From: a virus
Strand: one strand, 5' to 3'
Length of the DNA: 42,218 nucleotides
Virus record (IMG/VR): IMGVR_UViG_3300005582_000023
Span: 1 to 42,218 of that record
How positions within the stretch are numbered: position 1 is the stretch's first letter; each line of letters starts with the position of its first letter. A model generated the notes under the pieces. That model had not been told where the DNA came from. It searched no databases and worked only from the letters and a program-made list of their open reading frames with translations. The position numbers and the translations under genes were made by a program. This document shows positions 25,155-32,915 of this stretch, piece by piece.

Positions 25155-27877
25155 ACTTCTCCCTCCAGCTCACCCCAAGACTTTCCCCACCGTCCCTCGA
25201 AGGGGATGGTGATGGACTTGCCGGCGATTGTGATGGAGTTGTCGAAGTAAGAACGAACTTTCTTAAGTGCCCATTCACGCAGATTCGTGGGCCATTGACC
25301 CACAAGGGCGTCATGAACTTGATGGAGAGGCTGAATGATGAGTGATCCGTCGGCCAGTCGATTTTCTGGGTCGCTCCACAAGCGGAGCATTGCCAGATTT
25401 GTTGCATAGGTTGTATTTTCTTGAGGTTCATTTGCTAACGCGGCTTTGAACGTGGCTTGATCGTCACGCCGGCCAAAGAAGATTCGCGTGTGGCCTGAGG
25501 CGGAGGTCATCCGCCCGGTGGTTTTTAACTCGTTCTGCACCCACCTATGCCATGAGAGCACACCGGGGTAGCGGTTGAAGTACATGCGTTGCATCTTTTC
25601 ACAGTCAGCAGCGGAGATGATAACCTTACCTTCGCTTTGGATAAGGATGGTTGAGGCCATGAGGACTTTACCCATGCCGTAGTTCGAGCCGTGCTGACAG
25701 CACTTAGCTCCGAAGTATAGCGGGCTATCTTTGGTGACCGTTTTAGTCGCCACGAGAAGCTCGTCTTCGGTCATGCCGTTGATGAACTGTGGGCCGTTGA
25801 TGAACATAAGGACCATCACTTTGGCGACCTTAATCCCAGCACGAAGATCAGTAAGCATACGACTATCTCCCAACCGGGCAGCATGTGCTGCCACTGTCCA
25901 GGCATCAGCACCAGAAAGATCGCACTGGAACATATCATGGTTGTCGTCCGCCAAGAATAGGTCTCGCATACCGGGCTGGAGCGGGTGGCCGACGGGCCAG
26001 TTGGGATTGGCGTCGGGGATGGTGGTGAGGTTGTAACCGGAGCCCGTTGGAGACTTATAGCATGTGAACCGTCCGGATTCTGTTCCAACGACATTGTAGC
26101 CACACCTAATGCGCTCGTCTCTATCAGCAGTGATCTTGAGCATAGAAGACAAAGTGAGTAGGGTAGTAATTTCGATGATCGCCGGTAAGTCGGCATCGGT
26201 CGGAGCCAATTTTCGCAGTTTAAGCAGAGCTTCATAGTTTGTTGTTATTGTTTGCACGCCATAGGCGTTCTTTTTGTGTTGTGCTGGTAGACCCTTCTTC
26301 GCATACAGCAGGAGTTGCAGTTGCTTAGAGGAGTCAGGGTTGACTCCGACCTTGAAGGCGGCGGATAGGAGACCGAGCTGGCCTTTAGTCGGCGGCCAGG
26401 TGATGGAGTTGACGACCGAGAGCGCGAATTCGCAGTTCTCTAGGTCAGCTTTACGGCAGGCGGGCAGAATGTCGTCGAAGGTTTGGATGAACTTCTGATC
26501 ACGGACTTTCACGAAGTTGGTAATGAACAGGCAGAGGAGGTCGGCTAGAGAGCCGACGACCAATGCGCCACCATTCCGTTCGTCAATGTCATGTTGCAGT
26601 TCACCAATGCGGTTCATCACGATGTCGTATTTAGCTTTTGCCTTGGCGACATCGTAGCGGATACCCGTCACCTCCATGTGCAGCACAGGCCGCAGCATTT
26701 TGTGGTTGAAGGTGGAGTGCAGTAGCGCTGGACCTTTTAGGGTGGAGTCAAGACGGTCAGCAATTTCGAGGGTGATCGCAGAATCCAGACAGCAGTACCG
26801 ATAGAAACGGTCCCAGTTATTTGCTTTTCGGTCGCTCTTGTAGAACGGCTGCCGAGTGTATATTGAGCATTGTAAACCGAGAGATTTCTTAAGTTCAGAA
26901 TAGAGTTCCCAGTGCATGAGCATCGTGTCTCGACTAACATTTCGTATAAATATTCCGTAGCGGTAGGAGAGGACGAAGTTGTCATATAGTTGGTTTTGTA
27001 ATACTTTCGGAACTGCGGGGTCTTCAAGGATGGATTTGACGGCGAGCCAAACTCGGGCTTCGTCTTCAATGTGTTCGTAGTAAGAGCCTGTCGCACCTCC
27101 CTCAAAGGGGACGATGAAACCGGAGTACGGGTCATTCGAGAAGGAGATACAGGAAATGCCGTAGACACCGCCTTCGATGTCGATAGAGACCCGCTTGCCG
27201 GCCCGCTGGTAGGTGGCCAGGTCTTCACAGACTTCGTCGGCTGTCCTATTAGCGATCTTGAAGTCACGATTAGGGATGACAAGTTCCGGCTTCTCGCTTT
27301 CTTCACGAGCACGGCGAAGGTCCATACGGACGAGTGGGACTACGGAGTAGTCCTTGATAGCCGTTGATGGATCGTAGGTTGCCATGCACTTGCGACCTAC
27401 GAAGGGGTATTGTTCCCCGAGGAAGAGTGATCCGCGCCAGTTGGCCACCGATGGTGGTTCCATCGAAGGGCGGTTACGCTTGATGACTTCCTCCAGTCCT
27501 TTGGCTGCTCGAAGTGGCACAGAGCCGACGAGCAGACAGAGGTTGGGCTGGAATAGGTCGAGGTCATGGGCGAGAGCTTGTAGAGACTCTTGCATTTCCG
27601 CCGAGGACCAGTCTAGGGTATCTTCGTCTTCGATTTTGCGGTTGAAGACGCTGGCGACCATGCAAGCGCCACGAAGGATGGAACGTGATGCGAGAAGGGC
27701 GTCGAAGAAACGACCGTTGCCACCGGCTAAGGGGCGACCGACCTTTAGTTCTTCAGCCTCAGGCCCAGCCACGATGATGGCAAGACGGTAGCCGAGGTTG
27801 GCTACCACAGGTTGGAGGTTGGGGACAATTTGGGTGACCGGCGTGATGTCTGTGTCGAACGTGATGATCTCGTTCAT
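25151..27877 (-). CDS. Family A DNA polymerase with N-terminal UDG-like domain
   Basis: The 908-residue protein has three parts. Residues about 32-190 look like a uracil-DNA glycosylase superfamily fold (AGPEAEELKVGRPLAGGNGR at 37-56, then CMATYDPSTAI at 164-174, compare GEAPG..E...G.PFVG and TYHPS); an N-terminal UDG-like domain is also known on the SPO1 phage polymerase. Residues about 225-390 are a 3'-5' exonuclease with Exo I DIE (D233, E235), Exo II in NQLYDN (D299) and Exo III YCCLD (Y361, D365). The palm and fingers follow: motif A DLSGADAWTVAAH from D653, motif B AKCCQHGSNYG around K725, and motif C VHD (H855, D856). The Glu of the usual motif A is replaced by Asp, and the O-helix aromatic residue by His. 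It is ATGA-coupled to small genes on both sides. Confidence 0.9.
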   Translation of the reverse strand: MNEIITFDTDITPVTQIVPNLQPVVANLGYRLAIIVAGPEAEELKVGRPLAGGNGRFFDALLASRSILRGACMVASVFNRKIEDEDTLDWSSAEMQESLQALAHDLDLFQPNLCLLVGSVPLRAAKGLEEVIKRNRPSMEPPSVANWRGSLFLGEQYPFVGRKCMATYDPSTAIKDYSVVPLVRMDLRRAREESEKPELVIPNRDFKIANRTADEVCEDLATYQRAGKRVSIDIEGGVYGISCISFSNDPYSGFIVPFEGGATGSYYEHIEDEARVWLAVKSILEDPAVPKVLQNQLYDNFVLSYRYGIFIRNVSRDTMLMHWELYSELKKSLGLQCSIYTRQPFYKSDRKANNWDRFYRYCCLDSAITLEIADRLDSTLKGPALLHSTFNHKMLRPVLHMEVTGIRYDVAKAKAKYDIVMNRIGELQHDIDERNGGALVVGSLADLLCLFITNFVKVRDQKFIQTFDDILPACRKADLENCEFALSVVNSITWPPTKGQLGLLSAAFKVGVNPDSSKQLQLLLYAKKGLPAQHKKNAYGVQTITTNYEALLKLRKLAPTDADLPAIIEITTLLTLSSMLKITADRDERIRCGYNVVGTESGRFTCYKSPTGSGYNLTTIPDANPNWPVGHPLQPGMRDLFLADDNHDMFQCDLSGADAWTVAAHAARLGDSRMLTDLRAGIKVAKVMVLMFINGPQFINGMTEDELLVATKTVTKDSPLYFGAKCCQHGSNYGMGKVLMASTILIQSEGKVIISAADCEKMQRMYFNRYPGVLSWHRWVQNELKTTGRMTSASGHTRIFFGRRDDQATFKAALANEPQENTTYATNLAMLRLWSDPENRLADGSLIIQPLHQVHDALVGQWPTNLREWALKKVRSYFDNSITIAGKSITIPFEGRWGKSWGELEGEV

Positions 27878-28065
27878 AGATAGTTGTTAGTCAACCGGAG
27901 ATTCTCCACTTTGCGTTTCACTTCTTCGGGCAGATCGTCCTCGCAGATGAACCTCGGCACGTTGGTATCGAGGTTGATGCGCCAGACTTGGACGGGTATT
28001 TGTCCTGCAGTGTCATAGTTGATTTGGTAAGCGTAGGGTGTGATGATGATAGTTTCGCTTTTCAT
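27874..28065 (-). CDS. Small protein between methyltransferase and polymerase genes
   Basis: The 63-residue product reads MKSETIIITPYAYQINYDTA, a beta hairpin-like start, and then ICEDDLPEEVKRKVENLRLT, a charged helix. The stop overlaps the polymerase ATG (ATGA), and the start lies 10 nt behind the methyltransferase stop with a TAAACTAACCAAC leader. The layout of a small beta domain plus a C-terminal helix is common in phage replication operons, but I cannot assign a function. Confidence 0.55.
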   Translation of the reverse strand: MKSETIIITPYAYQINYDTAGQIPVQVWRINLDTNVPRFICEDDLPEEVKRKVENLRLTNNYL

Positions 28066-28075
28066 GTTGGTTAGT

Positions 28076-29473
28076 TTAGAGGAACTTTACATTCCCGTTA
28101 GTTAGTTTGTGATAGTGAGCGCGGACGTTGGTGACAAGGTGTGGATAGTGAGCGTCGGAGGACTCGAAGGCTATGGGTAACAGGCCGAAGGTGATAGCAG
28201 GGATGGTAGATGACCCGCGACCCGCGAAGGGGTCGAGGACAGTCTGGCCTTTCATACATACGGCGTCGTAGAGCCACGTCCACAAGCCGGCAGGCTTAGC
28301 GAAGGGGTGGCCGTAGGTGGTGCGGGCTTCGAGGTTGTCGCCAGTCCAGTAGTTCATCGGCTGTTGTTTTTGCAATGTAGCCATGCCTTTACGGAGGACC
28401 ATTGCTACCTCTGTGCGTTTAGTGAAGTTGAACTGCGCTGCGCCGTTCATACATGGATGGGTCTTGATCCAGTAAAGGGGCCACTCTTGCATGGAGAAAC
28501 CGGTAGCGAGGGCCAAGGTTTTTTGTAACTCCCATACTTCCGTGTCCGTCCAGATCACGCAGAAGCTCTTGTCTTTCAAGACGCGGTACATAGCACGAAG
28601 CCACGGGCCGAAGTTCTTCCTGTTATCCATAGCATCGTGCTCCGCGGCGACAGAGGAGACGTCCATCTGTCCGAAGTTAGCCATGTCGATACCATACGGC
28701 CAGTCGGTGATGATGTTGTCAACGCTCTCGGCTGGGAGTTCGTTCATGAGGTGGAGGCAGTCACCCTGCTTGACGATGCGGGTGAGCGGGACTTCGAGCG
28801 GTGGTGGCAGGGCAGGAGTGGTGCCGTCAGGGAGTTTGACCACAGCCGTGGGCTGATTTGGCAGGACGACGCCAGAGCGTTTGGCCGCGAACTCAAGCAT
28901 CTTCTTTTCGGCTTCGTCTTCGAGGACTTTCAGATACGCTTTGTAGGCTTCTGCGAACGTCTCGGCTTCGAGGATCGTCTTGGTGCCTTTGCGGAGTTCA
29001 TCAGCGACACGGAGCATATGGGAGGTGTGACCCTTGTCGTACCCGACCAGTTTGCCGGTCTCTTTCTGTCCCCATTCGGTACCCACAGCGAGGTTCTCCT
29101 TGCTCTTGAGTTGATGAATTTCGTAGATAGACAGGACACGTTCCTGCCACGTCATAGCCTTGCGACCAAGGTTCTCCATGAGTTCAATTTCCTTGGCGAC
29201 ATGTTCGGGGACTTCTTCTCTCCACACGAAGCCGGGTTTCTCAGGATCACAGGTGGTGCCGTGGTAGAGCGTAGTGTAGTCATTGGCAGAAAGCCACGCG
29301 TAGCGACGGCCACCAGCCATAAGGGTGAGGACGCCGGCGATGTCTTGCAGGACGATGGGTTGGATGAGACCGATGTCCGCGATGGAGTCGAGGTCGGTGA
29401 GTGAGCCGTAGTCCTTGCGGAGACGGGGTGCGATGACGATGGATGAGAGTGGGATGGAGTCGATGGTGGGCAT
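28076..29473 (-). CDS. ParB-like nuclease / DNA methyltransferase fusion
   Basis: The 465-residue protein has two domains. Residues 1-190 form a ParB/Srx-like part, with GLIQPIVLQD (35-44) and the LMAGGRRYAW motif (51-60), and a helix-turn-helix type region around 130-160 (GQKETGKLVGYDKGHTSHM). Residues about 232-465 form a beta-class amino-methyltransferase: the catalytic motif is DWPY (257-260, in place of DPPY) preceded by QGDCLHLM, a HPFAKP segment (389-394) precedes motif I DPFAGRG (414-420), and the order IV before I is that of beta-class enzymes such as M.CcrM-type N6-adenine or N4-cytosine methylases. Such fusions occur in phages and may mark phage DNA against host restriction. Its start is only 15 nt from a strong terminator. 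Confidence 0.85.
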   Translation of the reverse strand: MPTIDSIPLSSIVIAPRLRKDYGSLTDLDSIADIGLIQPIVLQDIAGVLTLMAGGRRYAWLSANDYTTLYHGTTCDPEKPGFVWREEVPEHVAKEIELMENLGRKAMTWQERVLSIYEIHQLKSKENLAVGTEWGQKETGKLVGYDKGHTSHMLRVADELRKGTKTILEAETFAEAYKAYLKVLEDEAEKKMLEFAAKRSGVVLPNQPTAVVKLPDGTTPALPPPLEVPLTRIVKQGDCLHLMNELPAESVDNIITDWPYGIDMANFGQMDVSSVAAEHDAMDNRKNFGPWLRAMYRVLKDKSFCVIWTDTEVWELQKTLALATGFSMQEWPLYWIKTHPCMNGAAQFNFTKRTEVAMVLRKGMATLQKQQPMNYWTGDNLEARTTYGHPFAKPAGLWTWLYDAVCMKGQTVLDPFAGRGSSTIPAITFGLLPIAFESSDAHYPHLVTNVRAHYHKLTNGNVKFL

Positions 29474-29488
29474 ATTGGTGGAAGTTAT

Positions 29489-29535
29489 AAAAAAAAAGGG
29501 CGGGCAAGTGAGGGGATTGGACCCTCACTTGCCCG
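29489..29535 (-). terminator. Rho-independent terminator, possible attenuator
   Basis: Perfect 14-bp stem: CGGGCAAGTGAGGG at 29501-29514 pairs with CCCTCACTTGCCCG at 29522-29535, with a 7-nt loop. On the minus strand the stem is followed by CCC and nine T (29489-29497). It lies directly downstream of the DUF669-like gene, yet only 15 nt before the ATG of the ParB-methyltransferase gene, so downstream expression would need read-through. Confidence 0.85.
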
Positions 29536-29541
29536 GTTAGG

Positions 29542-30030
29542 TTAGCTCAGCTTGGCGACCGACTTAATCGCGTTGCTCTCGTCGTAGGTCTTGCCGGTGT
29601 TCTCGTCGAGCCGTTGGGGATCGAGGACCACTTTAGCTTCGACCGTCTTGCCGACCCAATCACCCGTGGTGGGCTTGCCGGTACCACCGCAAGCGCGGTG
29701 AATCTCGGTGATGCGTTCCATGAACTGGCCGGGTTTCATCCTGCCACTGTCCTGCATAGGGCAGTACATCTTGAGACGGAAGTGACCGGGTTCCAGCACG
29801 CGGGCGTTGCCCTCCGCGTCCTTCTGGAGCGAAGTGATTGGAGTGGCGTTGACGAACTCGACGATGAGGTTCTTACCTGTCTGCGCGTTGTTCGGTTTAG
29901 TGTAGGTCTTATCAACCTGCATCGGGTACTGGCCGGGCTTGACCTTGGGGTAACCAAGCTCGATTGTGTCGGAGTTGAAATCGAAGTCGATCAACTCGTT
30001 GCTCTGCTCTGCGGTGGTGTCGTTGGACAT
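29542..30030 (-). CDS. Putative ssDNA-binding protein, DUF669-like
   Basis: The 162-residue product from the ATG at 30030 has an acidic N-terminus (NELIDFDFNSDTIELGYP), a KPGQYPMQVDKTYTKPN beta turn, GKNLIVEFVNATPI, a HFRLKMYCPMQDSGRMKP strand series, and a helix MERITEIHRACGGTG before a final beta part ending NAIKSVAKLS. This order of beta strands with a central helix and a 'GK.Y....I' C-terminus resembles DUF669 and similar proteins that replace SSB in phage recombination modules. The start at 30030 is preferred because it has an A-rich leader (AAACAGAAAGCAAATAAC); an in-frame ATG at 30078 would add 16 residues. A strong terminator follows the stop. Confidence 0.5.
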   Translation of the reverse strand: MSNDTTAEQSNELIDFDFNSDTIELGYPKVKPGQYPMQVDKTYTKPNNAQTGKNLIVEFVNATPITSLQKDAEGNARVLEPGHFRLKMYCPMQDSGRMKPGQFMERITEIHRACGGTGKPTTGDWVGKTVEAKVVLDPQRLDENTGKTYDESNAIKSVAKLS

Positions 30031-30089
30031 GTTATTTGCTTTCTGTTTGCTTTGTTTGTTTTTGATGGTTTCGACCATCGGCGTCTGGG

Positions 30090-30272
30090 CTATTGCCCAA
30101 ATGGTGTGGTAGGAGAAGCCTCCCCGACAGAGGGGCGATTCCAGTAGTGAGTGGGTGTTGGAGTGTCGTAGCCCGCGTCGTTGACAGCCTGTTGGATGTC
30201 TTGCGCGGTGTAGTTGAGAGCCTCAGCATCGACGGAGTCGATGGAGACAGTGACAAGGAAGGTTGCGGTCAT
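30090..30272 (-). CDS. Small beta-alpha protein, unknown function
   Basis: This 60-residue protein begins MTATFLVTVSIDSVDAEALN and continues with a TAQDIQQAVNDAGYD helix, a pattern found in many small phage proteins where a beta strand is followed by an amphipathic helix. The ATG overlaps the stop of the Zn-ribbon-like gene upstream (ATGA). It sits before the DUF669-like gene, separated by 59 nt. No assignment is possible beyond membership of the operon. Confidence 0.55.
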   Translation of the reverse strand: MTATFLVTVSIDSVDAEALNYTAQDIQQAVNDAGYDTPTPTHYWNRPSVGEASPTTPFGQ

Positions 30273-30565
30273 TCTTCGCGGTAGTCGTCGGCTTCGTTTT
30301 GGTTATGATCTGCGAGATCGTCCTCACCGGTACCGTCGCCGGGCCAACCTTTTGGCTCGGCAAAGAGCGCGTCAAAGCACTTACCGCAGGTGCCGGAGAT
30401 AAGGAGTTCGCGTTCGTCAGCGGTGAGGTGCGGGAAGGCGTTCTGGATGAGTTCGCCAAGTTGCCACCTTGCCAGCGCGTCTTGATCGAGGCTGAACTTG
30501 GTGGTTTCGTGGCATTGACGGCAGCGACGTGAGATATGGATTAGGTTTGGTATGTTACTCTTCAT
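30269..30565 (-). CDS. Zinc-ribbon-like phage protein
   Basis: Counting from the ATG at 30565 the protein has 98 residues. It holds two CxxC pairs, RRCRQCHE near residue 15 and GTCGKCFD near 60, separated by an alpha-helical block (LARWQLGELIQNAFPHLTAD) and the phrase ERELLISGTCGKCFDALF. This combination (CxxC, then ERELLISG.CG.CFD) recurs in small phage proteins annotated as zinc-binding of unknown function. The tail is acidic. The start at 30565 overlaps the preceding stop by 11 nt; an alternative ATG at 30613 would add 16 residues inside the upstream gene. The two CxxC pairs probably bind one zinc ion, which suggests nucleic-acid or protein binding. Confidence 0.6.
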   Translation of the reverse strand: MKSNIPNLIHISRRCRQCHETTKFSLDQDALARWQLGELIQNAFPHLTADERELLISGTCGKCFDALFAEPKGWPGDGTGEDDLADHNQNEADDYREE

Positions 30566-30761
30566 AGTATTCGGCGTAGTAATTTTCAGTGTGTTCGTCC
30601 TCTGAACTTTCATACAAGCAGGAATTGCAAAGTGACGAACGGTTGTGCAATGGCAGCGTGACGCCGCATATGCATTTCATGTTAATCTGGCGACCGTTTT
30701 CATCGCGGTCAGGGCAACAGCCGGGTTCGTGACCACAGCAGGGATAGTCTTCGCAGGTCAC
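30555..30761 (-). CDS. Cys-rich small protein with GTG start
   Basis: The protein of 68 residues begins at a GTG codon (30759-30761) that overlaps the TGA of the ATPase gene as GTGA. It starts with the pattern CEDYPCCGHEPGCCP, a signature found in short phage proteins, then KCICGVTLPLHNRSSLCNSC, and finishes in an acidic Tyr/Glu tail. Ten cysteines in 68 residues suggest one or two zinc sites. A longer frame with an ATG at 30839 exists but lies inside the ATPase gene. Function is unknown. Confidence 0.6.
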   Translation of the reverse strand: MTCEDYPCCGHEPGCCPDRDENGRQINMKCICGVTLPLHNRSSLCNSCLYESSEDEHTENYYAEYYEE

Positions 30762-31456
30762 TTGAGCGTCTCCGGGTAGATTTTCTTCCAGTCGAAGACG
30801 AAGTCTTGGCCGACCAGATAGGTCGAGCGAGTGCCGCATAGGACATCCTCGAAGGTGCGGAAGGATATGTGCAGGTCTTTGCCTTGGCGGTAGAGATACC
30901 CGATGGTGTCGGCCTGTGCACAGATGATCGCTTTGATCTTCCCGGTGAGGTCGAGGTCTTTCGCAGAGACTTCCTTGCCGTTCTTCTCCAGCAGTTTGTC
31001 CCGCAGATGCCCCACGAAGATGATTCGTGAGCAGGTGCCGGAGAACTGTCCGAGTAGTTCTTGGAAGGCGAGACGCAGCCAGAGGTAACCGCCACCATTT
31101 GGCAGGGTTAGGACCGTCGCGCCGGTGAAGTTCTTTCCGGTGGCAGACTTCTTGTAGTTGTCAGTCGCGATGACCTCGGCCCAGTCTTCGATAAGGGAGA
31201 CTGTGTCGATGGCGATGAACTTGTACTTGTTGGGTTCTTTGCGGAGCAAGGAGGCGACCTCGGCGAGTTCGGCGGGGTTCTTGCAGACCACGCGGAGGCT
31301 TTCTACATACCCAGAACCGCCTTCGACGTCAATGGTCAGGCAGTCAGGGAGTTGGGAGAGGACGGTTGTCTTGCCGACTTTGGGCGCTCCGTAGAGGAGG
31401 AGGACACGAGGTTCGATGGTGGTGGCTGCGGATTTAGAGGTGGGTAGTACGATCAT
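30758..31456 (-). CDS. Sak4-like RecA-fold ATPase (recombination)
   Basis: The 232-residue protein has a P-loop GAPKVGKTT at residues 23-31, and KFIAIDTVSLIEDW near 79-92 with Asp84 as Walker B. Between them TIDVEGGSGY contains acidic and glycine residues typical of Sak4-type single-strand-annealing ATPases (AAA_24 or RecA-fold group). The IIFVGHLRDK segment fits a sensor strand. Sak4 proteins act with a phage exonuclease and an SSB-like protein in recombination, and here a Cas4-like nuclease and a DUF669-like gene flank it. The gene ends with a GTGA overlap to the Cys-rich gene. Confidence 0.75.
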   Translation of the reverse strand: MIVLPTSKSAATTIEPRVLLLYGAPKVGKTTVLSQLPDCLTIDVEGGSGYVESLRVVCKNPAELAEVASLLRKEPNKYKFIAIDTVSLIEDWAEVIATDNYKKSATGKNFTGATVLTLPNGGGYLWLRLAFQELLGQFSGTCSRIIFVGHLRDKLLEKNGKEVSAKDLDLTGKIKAIICAQADTIGYLYRQGKDLHISFRTFEDVLCGTRSTYLVGQDFVFDWKKIYPETLK

Positions 31457-31460
31457 GATG

Positions 31461-32402
31461 TTATTTAAGAGGTGACCAAGTTACGGGTTGATAGTTTTCA
31501 CCATGCAAGAGCTGTTCGCGTCCTGCAGCGGTATCCTGAGAGCAGACTTTCCAGTAGGGGCACTCGCCGAACTTGCCGTGGCACCACTTGGTACCCTTGG
31601 GGAAGTAGTCGCGTGCCCAGTGCTCCAAGAAGTCTTGGATAAGGGTGAAGGTGTCAACGCGCCATTCTTCAAGGTGGAAGTCGGAGTACCAGTAAGGCTG
31701 ACGCCGTTGGGCGATAGCCTTGCCGGTCTTGGAGGGGCGTCTCGTCTCAAGGACGTCTGCGTAGAGGCCGACGGCAGCAATGCCGCGTTGCCGAGCAGCC
31801 CAGACATAGCCGAGCATTTGGCTTGAGAGGTTGAAGTCTTCATAGTAGCTTTCTCCGGTTACTGAGGCTGTCTTATGATCCATGACGAAGACGGAGTCAT
31901 AGAGGTTGATGAGCGCGTCGCAGCGACCCGTCCAGAAGACGTTGACCGCTTTGACGTGGACAGGCCCGTCGGGTGTCTGGAGCGCGCAGTCAAGCATAGC
32001 GGTGCCGAGGAGAACGCGGAAGGAACTTTCGACCGTGTCCGGGATGACCGTGAAGGGTTCGAGTTCGATGGGCCAGCGTTTATTGTAGGCCGTGAGGACT
32101 TCGAGAGCGAGGTCAGGAGTACGCCATTCTTCAAAGGACGGTGGGTTCTCCGCGTAGGCCGCGGTGACTGTGTTGACTTGGTCAGCCTCCCATGTTGGAG
32201 TGCGATTCATCCTGTGCTCCAGAGCCTTGTGGATCACGGAGCCGAAGAACAAGGCGGCGTTGAAGCCGGCTGGTTCACGCTTGAGGATGGAGTAGTATTG
32301 AGCGCGACGTGAGCAGGAGGTGAAGTTCTCTAGAGAGGAGTTGTCGATCTCGAAGTCGAAGACCTGCTCTTGATCTGTTGGTTGTAGTGTGCAGGTGGAC
32401 AT
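31461..32402 (-). CDS. Cas4/AddB-like Fe-S nuclease of the PD-(D/E)XK superfamily
   Basis: The 313-residue protein has the RecB-family nuclease core: GSVIH (residues 54-58), GRCDAL with Asp162, the VMDHKTAS motif with Asp175 and Lys177, and the SSQMLGYVWA helix (193-201). Cys30 (ENFTSCSRRAQYY), together with Cys274, Cys281 and Cys287 (WCHGKFGECPYWKVC), forms the four-cysteine layout of [4Fe-4S] nucleases such as Cas4 and AddB. It probably resects DNA ends so that the Sak4-like ATPase and the ssDNA-binding candidate can anneal strands. No CRISPR array is present, so a CRISPR role is not indicated. The ORF ends four bases before the ATPase ATG. Confidence 0.8.
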   Translation of the reverse strand: MSTCTLQPTDQEQVFDFEIDNSSLENFTSCSRRAQYYSILKREPAGFNAALFFGSVIHKALEHRMNRTPTWEADQVNTVTAAYAENPPSFEEWRTPDLALEVLTAYNKRWPIELEPFTVIPDTVESSFRVLLGTAMLDCALQTPDGPVHVKAVNVFWTGRCDALINLYDSVFVMDHKTASVTGESYYEDFNLSSQMLGYVWAARQRGIAAVGLYADVLETRRPSKTGKAIAQRRQPYWYSDFHLEEWRVDTFTLIQDFLEHWARDYFPKGTKWCHGKFGECPYWKVCSQDTAAGREQLLHGENYQPVTWSPLK

Positions 32403-32406
32403 GGTG

Positions 32407-32655
32407 TTAGGCTTTTGGTGTTGTAACTGAGGCTAGGAACAAAGCGAAGGGGTCAGCCTTGGCTGGTTTTCTTGGCGCGGCGGGTGCTCGTCTTGTGAGT
32501 TCCCGACTCTCTGTGGCTAGCATCGCGTTGAGTGTCTGCGGGGACTTTCGTGCTGCTCGGAGGGTTGCTACGAACGCTTGGGCTTCCTCCAGGGTTGTGA
32601 ACCCCTGTGGGCGTTGGGATATTAGGGCAACAAGTGGTGCTTCTAAGTGCGTCAT
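32407..32655 (-). CDS. Small protein overlapping the preceding gene, function unknown
   Basis: From the ATG at 32655 the product is 82 residues: MTHLEAPLVALISQRPQGFT, then a TLEEAQAFVATLRAARKSPQ helix, a Pro/Ala/Lys-rich linker and DPFALFLASVTTPKA. The open frame can be read from an ATG at 32745, but that extra part is Ser/Pro-rich low complexity and lies inside the better-looking frame of the upstream gene. The frame overlaps that gene by about 200 nt in another phase. Either two overlapping genes or a frameshifted fusion is present. The stop is four bases before the nuclease ATG. Confidence 0.5.
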   Translation of the reverse strand: MTHLEAPLVALISQRPQGFTTLEEAQAFVATLRAARKSPQTLNAMLATESRELTRRAPAAPRKPAKADPFALFLASVTTPKA

Positions 32656-32914
32656 GTTGTGCTCCAGTGAGAGGTCGTCGTTGGAGAACGATGGTGAGGA
32701 TGGTGTGGTAGTCGATTGCTGTGAAGGTGCCTGCGGTGAGTTCATTGAGGTCTAGGATTAGGTTGCGGATTAGGTGGTTGAGGATGATGGAAGTGTCGCC
32801 CTTGTTAGGGGCAAACGTTGCTAGCTTGTGGCGCTCTGTGACTGGGATGTAGGTTTGAAGATTTGTGGATGTATGCGCCTCGTGCTTGAGAACGCCGTAT
32901 GGATTAGTGAACAT
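32453..32914 (-). CDS. Replication-operon protein of unknown function with overlapping C-terminus
   Basis: The 153-residue frame has a well-formed first half (MFTNPYGVLKHEAHTSTNLQ, IPVTERHKLATFAPNKGD, then SIILNHLIRNLILDLNELTA and a YHTILTIVLQRRP helix) and a second half of Ser/Pro/Thr low complexity that coincides with the coding frame of the next gene. The real protein may therefore end near residue 90 through a frameshift, or it may truly extend. The ATG is two bases after the stop of the gene upstream (TAATATG). No family is recognised. Confidence 0.5.
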   Translation of the reverse strand: MFTNPYGVLKHEAHTSTNLQTYIPVTERHKLATFAPNKGDTSIILNHLIRNLILDLNELTAGTFTAIDYHTILTIVLQRRPLTGAQHDALRSTTCCPNIPTPTGVHNPGGSPSVRSNPPSSTKVPADTQRDASHRESGTHKTSTRRAKKTSQG

Positions 32915-32915
32915 A

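Noticed and set aside
28637-29404. 255-codon plus-strand frame opposite the ParB-methyltransferase
   Set aside because: The opposite strand carries clear ParB and methyltransferase motifs, while this frame has none.
29614-30147. 177-codon plus-strand frame opposite the DUF669-like gene
   Set aside because: It extends into an intergenic stretch and has no motif; the minus-strand gene has matching leader and terminator.
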